Shown here: piece after piece, positions 16,547 to 25,436 of the stretch
Layout: every line of letters starts with the position of its first letter
How positions within the stretch are numbered: position 1 is the first letter of the stretch
DNA from: an uncultured Bacilli bacterium
GTDB taxonomy: Bacteria; Bacillota_I; Bacilli_A; RF39; UBA660
Assembly (NCBI GenBank): GCA_934141535.1
Contig: CAKPCH010000003.1
Location: 62,001 to 126,000, forward strand
Length of the DNA: 64,000 nucleotides
Direction of reading: 5' to 3'
Translations under genes and position numbers: made by a program
Notes under the pieces: model-generated
Told to the model about the DNA's origin: nothing
Databases searched by the model: none
What the model saw: the letters and a program-made list of their open reading frames with translations, nothing else

Positions 16547-16575
16547 TTGACAAAATTACAAAAAATATATATAAT
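16547..16575 (+). promoter_or_regulatory. rpmH promoter
   Basis: Consensus TTGACA (16547-16552) and TATAAT (16570-16575) are separated by 17 bp. The elements lie about 45 bp upstream of the rpmH start. This is a strong sigma-A-type promoter. Confidence 0.9.
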
Positions 16576-16619
16576 TTATAAAGCAAGCAGAAAAAATATA
16601 TATGTATGGAGGTGTTAAG

Positions 16620-16742
16620 ATGAAAAGAACATATCAACCAAATAATCATAGAAAAAGTAAAAAATTAGGTTTCATGGCTCGTATGAAAACAAAAATAATA
16701 AATAGAAGAAGAAGAAAAGGACGTAAAGTTTTATCTCATTAA
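16620..16742 (+). CDS. rpmH: Ribosomal protein L34, shortened
   Basis: The short frame starts MKRTYQPNNHRKSKKLGFMA and ends RRRRKGRKVLSH, giving 40 residues. The ends match L34 very well. The usual length is 44; the four missing residues are in the middle, around the normal NGRRVLAARR stretch. L34 is a small basic protein of the 50S subunit. A GGAGGTGTT ribosome binding site precedes the ATG. rpmH-rnpA-yidC-jag is the standard order next to oriC. Confidence 0.95.
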   Translation: MKRTYQPNNHRKSKKLGFMARMKTKIINRRRRKGRKVLSH

Positions 16743-16746
16743 TATT

Positions 16747-16775
16747 CCACTGATTCGTCAGTGGTTTTATTTTTA
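16747..16775 (+). terminator. Hairpin with T-run between rpmH and rnpA
   Basis: CCACTGA and TCAGTGG pair around a TTCG tetraloop, then TTTTATTTTT follows. It lies 5 bp after rpmH and 14 bp before rnpA. It may lower rnpA expression relative to rpmH, since no separate rnpA promoter is obvious. Confidence 0.8.
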
Positions 16776-16788
16776 AAGGAATGATTAT

Positions 16789-17139
16789 GTGAAAAAAATT
16801 AATATATTAAAAGAAAGTAGAGAATTTGAAAGAATAATAAAAAGTAATAAACCTTTTAAATATAAAGATTTTATTATATATGTTGAATATAACAATGATG
16901 AAATTTATAAATTTGGTCTTTCTGTCGGTAAAAAGATAGGTAATGCAGTAAATAGAAATAAAGTAAAAAGACAACTTAAAAGTATAATTGACAAAAAACA
17001 CTATCAAAATGGGTTTAAATGTATTATAATAGTTGGTAGAGGCATTAATGAAAAAACTTATCAAGAAAGAGAAGAAAATTTATTATATGCTTTAAGAAAA
17101 TTAAATTTAATTAAGGAGAATATAGATGAAAAAAAATAA
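16789..17139 (+). CDS. rnpA: Ribonuclease P protein component
   Basis: The protein has 116 residues and carries the RNase P signature NRNKVKRQLKSII. It assists the catalytic RNA in cutting the 5' leader from pre-tRNA. The start is GTG at 16789; the overlapping ATG at 16787 is followed at once by TGA in its own frame. AAAGGA lies just upstream. It overlaps yidC by 14 bp. Confidence 0.94.
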   Translation: MKKINILKESREFERIIKSNKPFKYKDFIIYVEYNNDEIYKFGLSVGKKIGNAVNRNKVKRQLKSIIDKKHYQNGFKCIIIVGRGINEKTYQEREENLLYALRKLNLIKENIDEKK

Positions 17140-18127
17140 AAAAATATTAATATTAGTACTTGTTGTTACTTTTTTACTTACAGGTTGTACTAAGCAATTA
17201 AAAGATTCGAAGGGTAAAGTGGTAAAAGCAGATAAAACAAATCAGGTTTTAGTTGAAAATATTTTGTGTCAACCAGAAGAATTAAAAGAGAATTATGAAA
17301 AAGTATTAGAACAAAAAAAATTAGATTACAAAGAAATGTATGAAAAAGGTGAAATTTCTAAAAAAGATTATCAGAAAAAAACAAAAAATATACTTGATAT
17401 AGATAAATTACCAAAATGTTCTTCTATTTCAGTAATACAAGGAGGATATGAAACATTTTGGACAAGTGTTTTTGTAAAGCCACTTGCTTGGTTAATTGTT
17501 AATATTGGAAAATTATTAGGAAATCAATATGGTATTTCAATAATAATTATTACTATTTTAATAAGATTAGTATTATTTCCAGTTACATTTAAATCATTAA
17601 AAACAAGTGAGAATATAAAAAAAGCTCAACCTAAGTTAAACAAAATAGAGAAGAAGTATGCTAATAAAACTGATCAAGAATCAATGATGATGAAATCAAA
17701 TGAAATGATGGCAGTATATAAGGAATATAAAATAAATCCATTATCAGGATGTTTAATGGGATTTATACAAATTCCATTGTTCTTTGCTTTTTATGAAGCA
17801 CTTTATAGATTACCAATATTATTTGAAGGAAAATTTTTAGGATTACATATGGGAATGACCCCTTTAGCAGCACTTGGTGAAGGTTATTGGTATTATTTAT
17901 TGTTACCAGTATTAGTAGGTGTAGTTACATATTTTTCATTTAAGATGAATAAGAATGCAGGAATGGGAAATGCAGACCAAGCTAGGCAAATGAATATGAT
18001 GTTTAATATTATGATAGTCATGATTTTTATAACTTCATTTAGTATGTCTGTAGCAATTATCATTTATTGGATAACAAACAGTTTATTAGCTGTAATTCAA
18101 AATGTAATAGTTAAAAGGAGTAAGTAA
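17126..18127 (+). CDS. yidC: Membrane protein insertase YidC (SpoIIIJ/OxaA family)
   Basis: The protein has 333 residues. It starts with a lipoprotein signal peptide whose lipobox LLTGC puts the lipidated cysteine at residue 21. The insertase domain follows, with about five membrane helices and the family blocks TILIRLVLFPVTFKSLKTS, SGCLMGFIQIPLFFAFYEAL and IYWITNSLLAVIQN. YidC inserts small and multispanning proteins into the membrane, alone or with Sec. An unusually charged linker of about 80 residues lies between the lipobox and the first helix. It is in an operon with rnpA and jag. Confidence 0.95.
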   Translation: MKKNKKILILVLVVTFLLTGCTKQLKDSKGKVVKADKTNQVLVENILCQPEELKENYEKVLEQKKLDYKEMYEKGEISKKDYQKKTKNILDIDKLPKCSSISVIQGGYETFWTSVFVKPLAWLIVNIGKLLGNQYGISIIIITILIRLVLFPVTFKSLKTSENIKKAQPKLNKIEKKYANKTDQESMMMKSNEMMAVYKEYKINPLSGCLMGFIQIPLFFAFYEALYRLPILFEGKFLGLHMGMTPLAALGEGYWYYLLLPVLVGVVTYFSFKMNKNAGMGNADQARQMNMMFNIMIVMIFITSFSMSVAIIIYWITNSLLAVIQNVIVKRSK

Positions 18128-18128
18128 T

Positions 18129-18725
18129 ATGATAAATGTTTATAAGTATGAAGATAAAGATGAGGAATCTTGCAGATTAAAATGTTTAGATGATTTAGAC
18201 GTATACAATAATGAAATAATATCAAATGAATATGAAGATTCTGATAAATATATTATGGAAGTAGTAAAAAAATCAGATGTAAAAGAATATATAAGAACAT
18301 ATTTAACAGAAGTAACTAAAAAGATGGGTCTTAATACTAAATTTGAGATAAATGAAGATGAGGATGTTTTTAATGTTAAAATGTTTTCAGATAATAATCC
18401 AATATTAATAGGAAAAGACGGTAGAACACTATCATCACTTCAATTACTATTAAGACAATCAATAAGTAATCAAATAAATTTTAATATTCATATTAATTTA
18501 GATGCATCTAATTATAAAGTAAAAAAAGAAAGATTTTTCGAAAAAGATATAAAGAATATAATAAATGAAGTATTAAAAACAAAAGATGAAGTTAAGTTAG
18601 ATCCAATGAATTCATACAATAGAAGATTAGTTCATTCAATAGCTTCAGATTATTATAATATAGAAACAGAAAGTTTTGGAGAAGAACCAAATAGATATGT
18701 AGTAATTAGATATAAAGAAAAATAA
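18129..18725 (+). CDS. khpB: RNA-binding protein Jag/KhpB
   Basis: The protein has 198 residues. A KH domain has the GxxG loop in IGKDGRTLSSLQLLL, and an R3H domain at the C-terminus has NRRLVHSIASDY. The N-terminal Jag domain is shorter and more acidic than in Bacillus. KhpB forms an RNA-binding pair with KhpA and influences cell division and elongation in Firmicutes. It follows yidC immediately, with an AGGAG site across the yidC stop codon. Confidence 0.92.
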   Translation: MINVYKYEDKDEESCRLKCLDDLDVYNNEIISNEYEDSDKYIMEVVKKSDVKEYIRTYLTEVTKKMGLNTKFEINEDEDVFNVKMFSDNNPILIGKDGRTLSSLQLLLRQSISNQINFNIHINLDASNYKVKKERFFEKDIKNIINEVLKTKDEVKLDPMNSYNRRLVHSIASDYYNIETESFGEEPNRYVVIRYKEK

Positions 18726-18747
18726 TCCCGGTCAAGGATTATTTTTA
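18721..18747 (+). terminator. Terminator of the rpmH-jag operon
   Basis: AATAATCC and GGATTATT pair across a seven-base loop and are followed by TTT. The stem starts at the jag stop codon and lies just before the convergent gene at 18751. Confidence 0.7.
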
Positions 18748-18750
18748 GTT

Positions 18751-19221
18751 TTATTTAAAATAATTGTATAAATCTGTTGAAGTATTATTTATGTTATTTG
18801 AAAGCATATATTTTACTTCGTATGGTTTATTTTCAATATAAATAACATTACCACCGCCAATAACAAAAGATTTTTTCTCGTTATTTGAGTAATTAATAGT
18901 AATAGTAGAAAAACATGCACCACCAAGCCCTTGAGGATTTTCTATTAATTTAGCTGTATTATATAATTTTTCAACATTATTAATCTTAGTGGTATCAGTT
19001 ATAGTAATAGGTTCTTTATCATGATTTTCACAATTAATATCAGAATTATAACTTAAAGTAATAGACGTAGCTTTTATTTCGTTAGTTGTGTTATTGTTGT
19101 TATTAATATTTTGATTGTTATTTTTAAATAAATTATCTTTATTTATAATAATAAAAGAACTAAGTAATAAAATAATAACTAAACATATTATCAAGCATAC
19201 AGATAAAAATCTTTTCTCCAT
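18751..19221 (-). CDS. Hypothetical membrane-anchored extracellular protein
   Basis: I do not recognise this 156-residue protein. It has one N-terminal membrane segment (about 7-27), then an asparagine-rich linker, then an extracellular domain of about 105 residues with two cysteines (the CENHD and GGACFST contexts) that could form a disulfide. The domain has repeated beta-strand-like patterns. It is the only minus-strand gene between 16620 and 38753, so it runs against replication. Its start has GGAGG upstream. No function can be assigned. Confidence 0.7.
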   Translation of the reverse strand: MEKRFLSVCLIICLVIILLLSSFIIINKDNLFKNNNQNINNNNNTTNEIKATSITLSYNSDINCENHDKEPITITDTTKINNVEKLYNTAKLIENPQGLGGACFSTITINYSNNEKKSFVIGGGNVIYIENKPYEVKYMLSNNINNTSTDLYNYFK

Positions 19222-19368
19222 AAATCCTCCTTTCTATGTTAATTGTATCATAAATTTTTTTTATTAACAATTTTTAATTTTTAATATTATAATTATTATT
19301 TTCAATAAAAATAAAGTGTATCTTTTTTTAGTATTTTTTGATATAATACATTCGTTGGAAGTGATTAT

Positions 19369-20718
19369 ATGAACGATACAATAGCTGCTATATCAACAAC
19401 ACTTGGAGTGGGCGCTATAGCAATAATAAGAGTAAGTGGAGATAATTCTATAAATATAGTTAATAAAATTTTCAAAGGTAAGGATTTAAATAAGGTAGAT
19501 TCTAATACAATTAACTATGGACATATTGTAGATAATGATAATATAATTGATGAAGTGTTAGTTAGTGTAATGAGAGCACCTAAAACTTTTACAAGAGAAG
19601 ACATTGTAGAAATTAACACACATGGTGGTATTGCTATAACAAACAAAGTTTTAGAACTTTTATTACTTAATGGTTGCAGATTAGCAGAACCAGGCGAATT
19701 TACTAAAAGAGCATTTTTAAACGGTAGAATAGATTTAATAGAAGCAGAAGGTGTAATGGATTTAATTAATTCAAAAACCGAAAAATCTAGAAAATTAGCA
19801 ATCAATCAGGTAAATGGAGAAGTGTCTAAATTAATAAAAGAATTAAGACAACAATTAATAGAAATACTTGCTAATATAGAAGTAAACATAGATTATCCAG
19901 AATATGAAGATATAGAAGAAATGACAAATAGTATGATAATGTCAAAAACAGAATTAATAGAAACAAAAATAAAAAATATATTAAATAAATCAGAAAATGG
20001 AAAAATAATTAAAGATGGAATTAAGACAGTTATTATAGGAAGTCCTAACGTTGGAAAAAGTAGTATATTAAACAGATTATTAAATGAGGATAAAGCGATA
20101 GTTACAGATATAGCAGGTACTACAAGAGATATAGTAGAAGGTACAATATCTATAGATGGTGTAGTATTAAATATAGTAGACACTGCAGGCATTAGAGAAA
20201 CTAATGATGTAGTAGAGAGTATAGGTGTTAAAAAAAGTTTAGATTTAATAGATACAGCAGATTTAATTTTATATGTTTTAAACAATAATGAAATATTAAC
20301 AAAAGAAGAATTATCAGTATTAGATAAAATTCAAGATAAAAATCATATAGTTATAATAAATAAAATAGATTTAACTAGTAAAATAGATAAATCATTAATC
20401 AAAGATTATATAGAAATATCAATTAAAAACGATATTGGAATAGATAATTTAAGAAATAAAATAAAAGAATTGTTTAATTTAGAACAAATAGAGAAAGATG
20501 ATTTTACTTATTTAAGTAGTGCTAGATCAATATCTTTATTAAAAAAATCATTAACTTCATTAGAATCAGTAAAAGAAGGAATAAAAAATAAAATGCCTGT
20601 AGACATGATAGAAATAGACCTTAAACAAATATGGTCAACACTTGGTGAAATAATAGGTGAGACATATACAGATGAATTAATAGATCAATTATTTAGTCAA
20701 TTTTGTTTAGGAAAATAG
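19369..20718 (+). CDS. mnmE: tRNA modification GTPase MnmE
   Basis: The protein has 449 residues. The N-terminal tetrahydrofolate-binding domain begins NDTIAAISTTLGVGAIAIIR. The G domain has GSPNVGKSS, DTAGIRE and NKID, and the protein ends in the conserved FCLGK. With MnmG it makes the 5-carboxymethylaminomethyl group on U34 of certain tRNAs. An extended -10 element TGATATAAT lies about 30 bp upstream. The order jag-mnmE-mnmG-rsmG-noc is that of Bacillus, though a small zinc-ribbon gene separates mnmE from mnmG. Confidence 0.97.
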   Translation: MNDTIAAISTTLGVGAIAIIRVSGDNSINIVNKIFKGKDLNKVDSNTINYGHIVDNDNIIDEVLVSVMRAPKTFTREDIVEINTHGGIAITNKVLELLLLNGCRLAEPGEFTKRAFLNGRIDLIEAEGVMDLINSKTEKSRKLAINQVNGEVSKLIKELRQQLIEILANIEVNIDYPEYEDIEEMTNSMIMSKTELIETKIKNILNKSENGKIIKDGIKTVIIGSPNVGKSSILNRLLNEDKAIVTDIAGTTRDIVEGTISIDGVVLNIVDTAGIRETNDVVESIGVKKSLDLIDTADLILYVLNNNEILTKEELSVLDKIQDKNHIVIINKIDLTSKIDKSLIKDYIEISIKNDIGIDNLRNKIKELFNLEQIEKDDFTYLSSARSISLLKKSLTSLESVKEGIKNKMPVDMIEIDLKQIWSTLGEIIGETYTDELIDQLFSQFCLGK

Positions 20719-20729
20719 GAGGAGTAAGT

Positions 20730-21140
20730 ATGACAAAATTTTGTTCTAATTGTGGTAAAGAATTAAAAGAGAATGCGGATGTTTGTTTAAATTGTGGAGT
20801 ATTAGTAAATAAAATAAATTTTCCAACAAATATTAAGACAAAAACACCAGGAAAAGGTTTGTCTATAGCAAGTATGATTATTGGAATAGTATCTTTATTA
20901 ATAACATTAGGAACTCTTTCAGAGGTAACAGAGTCAACTTCAATAAATTATTATAATAATAATTTGGAATTTTATATTGATATATTTATGTATATCTGCT
21001 TATCAACAACAGGATTAATTTTTTCAATAATTGGTTTTAAAAAACAAAAGAATGGATTTAATATCTCAGGATTAATATTAAATATTATTTCTTTATCTAT
21101 GATATTACTTACAATTATCTTTTTAAGTTATGTATACTAA
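20730..21140 (+). CDS. Zinc-ribbon membrane protein
   Basis: This 136-residue protein starts MTKFCSNCGKELK and has four cysteines in a zinc ribbon (CSNCG and CLNCG), followed by two to three hydrophobic segments from about residue 45. The zinc-ribbon plus DUF4190-like membrane layout is common in Firmicutes and has no defined function. The start at 20730 has AGGAGG upstream. A longer reading to 20703 runs back into mnmE. The gene ends at a terminator. Confidence 0.8.
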   Translation: MTKFCSNCGKELKENADVCLNCGVLVNKINFPTNIKTKTPGKGLSIASMIIGIVSLLITLGTLSEVTESTSINYYNNNLEFYIDIFMYICLSTTGLIFSIIGFKKQKNGFNISGLILNIISLSMILLTIIFLSYVY

Positions 21141-21160
21141 GAACATTTAAGTTCTTTTTT
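21139..21160 (+). terminator. Terminator after the zinc-ribbon gene
   Basis: AAGAAC and GTTCTT pair across a six-base loop and are followed by TTTT. It separates mnmE from mnmG transcription. Confidence 0.75.
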
Positions 21161-21212
21161 ATTGTATTTTTTTTAAAACAATAGTATACTATTGTTTCAG
21201 GAAGTGATACTT

Positions 21213-23087
21213 ATGGATTATGATGTAATAGTAGTAGGTGGAGGACATGCTGGATGTGAAGCAAGTTTAGCATGTGCTAGAAAAGGACATAAAACATTAC
21301 TAGTTACTGGAAATATAAAAAATATAGCAGATATGCCTTGTAACCCTTCAATTGGTGGAAGTGCTAAAGGTATAGTAGTTAGAGAAATAGATGCCTTAGG
21401 CGGTGAAATGGGTAGGAATGCAGACAAGAGTTTATTGCAAATAAAAATGTTAAACAGCGCTAAAGGTCCTGCGGTTAGAGCTTTAAGAGCACAAGCTGAT
21501 AAAATAACTTATCCAAAGAATATGCTAAATACTTTGCAATCTACCAAAAATCTAGAAATAAAAGAAGCAATAGTAGAAGATTTAATAGTTAATAATCATA
21601 AAGTACAAGGTATAGTATTAGAAGATGGTACAAAAATATCATCAAAATCCGTAATTTTAACAACAGGAACATATTTAAAAGCAGATATATTAATCGGGGA
21701 TACAAGAACAAGAAAAGGACCACATGGTGAAAAACCAAGTAATCATTTGAGTGATAAATTAAAAGAATATGGATTTAATATAATAAGATTAAAAACAGGT
21801 ACTCCACAGAGAATAGAAAAAAGTTCAATAGATTTTTCAAAAACAAAAGTTGAAAATGGTGATGATAGATATTGGACATTTAGTTTTGATAATAAAATTT
21901 ATTATGATAAGGATAAACAAATTCCATGTCATTTAATATATACTACTAGTGAGACACATAAAATAATAAGAGATAATTTAACAAAATCTAGTATGTATGG
22001 TGGACTTAAGGATATAAAAGGTGTTGGACCTAGATACTGTCCTTCAATAGAAGATAAGATAACAAGATTCAAAGATAAAGAAAGACATCAATTATTTTTA
22101 GAGCCAGAAAGTATATATTACGATGATATATATATTCAAGGTTTTTCAACAAGTATGCCAAAAGATATTCAAGAAAAAATGGTTCATAGTTTACCAGGAT
22201 TAGAAAATGCTATTATAAATAAATATGCATATGCAATAGAATATGATGCAATAGATGCAAGACAATTAAAACAATCATTAGAAACAAAAGTAGTAGAAAA
22301 TTTGTTTACTGCAGGTCAGATAAACGGTACCAGTGGTTACGAAGAAGCTGCTTGCCAAGGTTTAATAGCAGGTATAAATGCAGCACTTAAACTAGAAAAT
22401 AAAGAACCTTTAATATTAAAGAGAAATGAAGCTTATATAGGAGTTTTAATAGATGATTTAGTAACAAAAGGTATAATAGATCCATATAGATTATTAACTT
22501 CACGAGCAGAGTATAGATTATTATTACGCCATGATAATGCAGACATTAGACTTAGAGATTACGGTTATAAAATAGGTTTGGTAGATGAAGAAAGATATAA
22601 TAAATTTTTAAATAAGAAGGAAATAATAAAAAAATTAACATCTTATTTAAAAGAAGCAAAATTAACACCAAAATCAAATCAAAATAAAAATCTTATAGAA
22701 CTAGGAATTCAACCTCTTAAAGACTCAATAAGTTTATATAATATATTAAAACGTCCTGAGGTTAAGATGGAATATTTATTAGAGTATTTAGATGATAATT
22801 ATGACAATGAAGTTTTAGAGCAAGTAGAAATAAATATTAAATATGAAGGATATATAAAAAAAGAATTAGATGAAGCTCAAAAAATGGTTGATCTAGATAA
22901 TAAAAAGATACCAGATGATATAGATTATAGTAAAATTCATAATTTAGCAAGCGAAGCTAAACAAAAGCTAAACCAAGTAAGACCAACTTCTATAGGTCAA
23001 GCACTTAGAATTAGCGGAGTTAATCCAGCAGATATATCATTAATAATGGTATATATAAAAAAGGAATATTTTTATGAATCAAAATAA
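21213..23087 (+). CDS. mnmG: tRNA uridine-5-carboxymethylaminomethyl modification enzyme MnmG
   Basis: The protein has 624 residues. The FAD-binding fold begins YDVIVVGGGHAGCEAS. The GidA signatures GPRYCPSIEDKI and GQINGTSGYEEAA are present. It is the FAD-dependent partner of MnmE in U34 modification. The start is the ATG at 21213, preceded by AGGAAGTG; an in-frame extension to 21192 lacks a ribosome binding site. It overlaps rsmG by 14 bp. Confidence 0.97.
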   Translation: MDYDVIVVGGGHAGCEASLACARKGHKTLLVTGNIKNIADMPCNPSIGGSAKGIVVREIDALGGEMGRNADKSLLQIKMLNSAKGPAVRALRAQADKITYPKNMLNTLQSTKNLEIKEAIVEDLIVNNHKVQGIVLEDGTKISSKSVILTTGTYLKADILIGDTRTRKGPHGEKPSNHLSDKLKEYGFNIIRLKTGTPQRIEKSSIDFSKTKVENGDDRYWTFSFDNKIYYDKDKQIPCHLIYTTSETHKIIRDNLTKSSMYGGLKDIKGVGPRYCPSIEDKITRFKDKERHQLFLEPESIYYDDIYIQGFSTSMPKDIQEKMVHSLPGLENAIINKYAYAIEYDAIDARQLKQSLETKVVENLFTAGQINGTSGYEEAACQGLIAGINAALKLENKEPLILKRNEAYIGVLIDDLVTKGIIDPYRLLTSRAEYRLLLRHDNADIRLRDYGYKIGLVDEERYNKFLNKKEIIKKLTSYLKEAKLTPKSNQNKNLIELGIQPLKDSISLYNILKRPEVKMEYLLEYLDDNYDNEVLEQVEINIKYEGYIKKELDEAQKMVDLDNKKIPDDIDYSKIHNLASEAKQKLNQVRPTSIGQALRISGVNPADISLIMVYIKKEYFYESK

Positions 23088-23772
23088 TTTTATAGAAGAA
23101 ACTAAAAAACTAGGAATAAAAGTGACTGAAAAAGAACTTATTTTGCTAGAAAAATACTATGATATGTTAGTAGAATATAATAAATTTATGAATTTAACTG
23201 GAATAACAGAGCATGATGAAGTATATTTAAAACATTTTTATGATTCATTAACAATAGTAAGAGCAATAGATTTAAATAAAGTAGAAACATTATGTGATAT
23301 AGGAACAGGGGCTGGATTTCCAGGAATAGTTTTAAAAATATTTTATCCTAATTTAAAAATTACATTAGTTGATGCTCTACAAAAGAGAATAAACTTTTTA
23401 AATGATGTAATAAAAGAATTAAATTTAGATAAAATAGAGACTGTTCATGCTAGAATAGAAGAATATGGAATAAAAAATAGAGAAATATTTGATGTAGCAA
23501 CTGCACGTGCTGTAGCACCTCTAAATGTTTTACTTGAATATTCTATTCCAATATTAAAACAAAACGGATATTTTATTCCTATGAAAGCAAATATAGAAAA
23601 TGAAAATTATGAAAATGCATTGAAAATTTTGTGCTGCTCAGTAGAACAAACATATAAATTTTTATTACCTATAGAACAAAGTAATAGGACAATAATAAAG
23701 ATAAAAAAAGAAAAACAAACATCAAAAAAATATCCAAGGAAAAATAATTTAATTAAAACTAAACCACTATAA
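23074..23772 (+). CDS. rsmG: 16S rRNA (guanine(527)-N7)-methyltransferase RsmG
   Basis: The protein has 232 residues. The family block MNLTGITEHDEVYLKHFYDS leads into the SAM motif DIGTGAGFPGIVLK and ATARAVAPLNVLLEY. RsmG methylates G527 of 16S rRNA; its loss causes low-level streptomycin resistance in other bacteria. It overlaps mnmG and ends in a terminator upstream of noc. The start codon matches the position of the family start. Confidence 0.95.
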   Translation: MNQNNFIEETKKLGIKVTEKELILLEKYYDMLVEYNKFMNLTGITEHDEVYLKHFYDSLTIVRAIDLNKVETLCDIGTGAGFPGIVLKIFYPNLKITLVDALQKRINFLNDVIKELNLDKIETVHARIEEYGIKNREIFDVATARAVAPLNVLLEYSIPILKQNGYFIPMKANIENENYENALKILCCSVEQTYKFLLPIEQSNRTIIKIKKEKQTSKKYPRKNNLIKTKPL

Positions 23773-23787
23773 AAAGTGGTTTTTATT
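23761..23787 (+). terminator. Terminator after rsmG
   Basis: AAACCACT and AGTGGTTT pair across a six-base loop and are followed by TTATTTT. The stem begins at the rsmG stop region. Confidence 0.8.
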
Positions 23788-23789
23788 TT

Positions 23790-23865
23790 GGGAAATAGTT
23801 AAAAAATAACAAATATAAAAATATTTCCCAAAACTATTGTAATATTTCCCAATTTATTGTAAAAT
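23790..23865 (+). promoter_or_regulatory. noc promoter with three Noc half-sites
   Basis: The promoter is TTGTAA (23837-23842), 17 bp, TAAAAT (23860-23865). A TATTTCCC half-site (23843-23850) fills the start of the spacer. A second copy lies exactly 21 bp upstream (23822-23829), and an inverted copy GGGAAATA is at 23790-23797. The half-sites equal one arm of the 16-mers at 455 and 16482, which suggests that the noc product controls its own promoter. Confidence 0.65.
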
Positions 23866-23893
23866 GTAAGTAAGAATAAAAAGGAGGTGTGCT

Positions 23894-25324
23894 GTGAACG
23901 ATAATACCTTAAAAATAATAGAAGTAGATATTAATGATATTTTACCAAATAGATTTCAACCAAGAATTCAATTTGATGAAGATGAAATTTTGGAGTTATC
24001 AGATTCGATTAAAGAACATGGTGTTATACAACCAATAGTTGTTAGAACAATCGGAGATAAATATGAAATAATAGCAGGTGAAAGGCGATATAAAGCTAGT
24101 GTTTTAGCTGGCAAAGAAACTGTTCCAGTACTTGTTAGAAATTTAAGTGATAAAGAGAGTGCTGAAGTAGCTCTTATTGAAAATGTACAAAGAAAAAATC
24201 TTACTCCTATAGAAGAAGCAATATCTTATAAAAAAATATTAGATATGGGATATTTAACTCAAGAAGATTTAGCAAACAAATTAGGTAAAAGTCAATCATC
24301 AGTAGCAAATAAAATACGTTTATTAAATTTATCTGATGAAGTACAAGAAGCTTTATTAGAAAATAAAATATCTGAGCGTCATGCAAGATCATTGTTAAGA
24401 CTTGCAACAGTTAAAGAGCAAGATGAAATGTTAGATAGAATAATTAGTGAAAGGTTAACTGTAAGAGCGCTAGATAGTGAAATAGATAAATTAAAAAATA
24501 ATAAAAATGATGAAAGAAAAGGGGAAAATAATATGAATAATAATATAGAAATGCCTACATTTAATACATTAGGTAATGTTCAACCAACAGTGTCACAAAC
24601 GCCAACACAACCAAATCCAGAGATACCAACATTTAATATGTTTGGAAATTCAGCAACTGTAGCGCCTACGCCAATGACTCCAAATACTCAAGTACAACCA
24701 CAAACTACAACAGTACCATCATTTGATGTTTTTGGAAGTGCTCCACAAGTTCAACCAACAATACAACAAGTATCAACGCAACCAACTTTTGAGTTTCCAA
24801 AGGAACAACCACAAAATTTAAACAGTGATATAAATTCACATTCTAGTTTCCCAACATTTGATATATTTGGTGGTAATACAACTGCTCAACCTATACAAAA
24901 CACTAATAATTATAGCAGTGAACCACAACCAACAATACCAGTTACAGCACCTATTATTGAACAACCACAAACTACTGTAACACAAGAGTCAGAAAATTTA
25001 TTTAGTTTTGGACCAACATCAATAGAACCACAAGTTCAACCAACAGTACCACAAACACCATCAACTCCAGCAGTTCAAGAACAACCACAACAACCAAGTA
25101 CTGAAGAATTTAAAATGCCAGATCCAATAATAATAACTGATTATAATAAACAATATGATCCAGTAATGCCACAAACAGAACCAACACCAACAGTTGACTT
25201 TAAAGAAGTAATTGCTGCAATTCGTGAATGTTCAAATAAAATAGAACAATATGGATTTAAAATAGATGTAGAGGAATATGATTTAGCAAATCTATATCAA
25301 GTAGTATTTAAAATTGAAAAATAG
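23894..25324 (+). CDS. noc: Noc/ParB-family DNA-binding protein with long low-complexity tail
   Basis: The protein has 476 residues. The first 205 are a ParB/Noc core: the CTP-binding N-terminal domain with GERRYKAS and ENVQRKNL, then a helix-turn-helix around LGKSQSSVANKIRLL. A Pro/Gln/Thr-rich tail of about 220 residues contains at least four PTFNxFG-like repeats, and a last 45-residue block (VDFKEVIAAIRECSNKI) may be a dimerisation domain. Bacillus Noc has about 283 residues and starts with a membrane-binding amphipathic helix, absent here. Position after rsmG supports Noc. It starts at GTG after GGAGGTGTG. Confidence 0.85.
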   Translation: MNDNTLKIIEVDINDILPNRFQPRIQFDEDEILELSDSIKEHGVIQPIVVRTIGDKYEIIAGERRYKASVLAGKETVPVLVRNLSDKESAEVALIENVQRKNLTPIEEAISYKKILDMGYLTQEDLANKLGKSQSSVANKIRLLNLSDEVQEALLENKISERHARSLLRLATVKEQDEMLDRIISERLTVRALDSEIDKLKNNKNDERKGENNMNNNIEMPTFNTLGNVQPTVSQTPTQPNPEIPTFNMFGNSATVAPTPMTPNTQVQPQTTTVPSFDVFGSAPQVQPTIQQVSTQPTFEFPKEQPQNLNSDINSHSSFPTFDIFGGNTTAQPIQNTNNYSSEPQPTIPVTAPIIEQPQTTVTQESENLFSFGPTSIEPQVQPTVPQTPSTPAVQEQPQQPSTEEFKMPDPIIITDYNKQYDPVMPQTEPTPTVDFKEVIAAIRECSNKIEQYGFKIDVEEYDLANLYQVVFKIEK

Positions 25325-25344
25325 AACATAATTGTTCTTTTTTT
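25323..25344 (+). terminator. Terminator after noc
   Basis: AGAACA and TGTTCT pair across a TAAT loop and are followed by a run of seven Ts. Confidence 0.8.
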
Positions 25345-25436
25345 ATATAATGTTGTTGTATTAAAATAGTAAATATTTAATTCTTGTTTTATTGTTAAAA
25401 TAATGATAAAATACATACAGTTAAGAGGTGACATAT

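Larger units (their letters stand above)
16132..16619. other. Replication origin region oriC
   Basis: This 488-bp AT-rich gap lies between dnaA and rpmH, where gene orientation switches. It holds many DnaA-box-like nonamers: TGTGCATAA at 16198, 16353 and 16419; TGTGTATAA at 16459; TTATGAACA at 16233 and 16285; TTATAAACA at 16340 and 16446; TGTTGATAA at 16399; TTATCAACA at 16431. The block TTATAAACA-AAAA-TGTGCATAA is nearly duplicated at 16340-16362 and 16446-16468. An 11-bp inverted repeat (16397-16407 and 16431-16441) lies between. AT-rich DNA after 16500 could be the unwinding element. It also contains a Noc-like site and the rpmH promoter. Confidence 0.88.
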
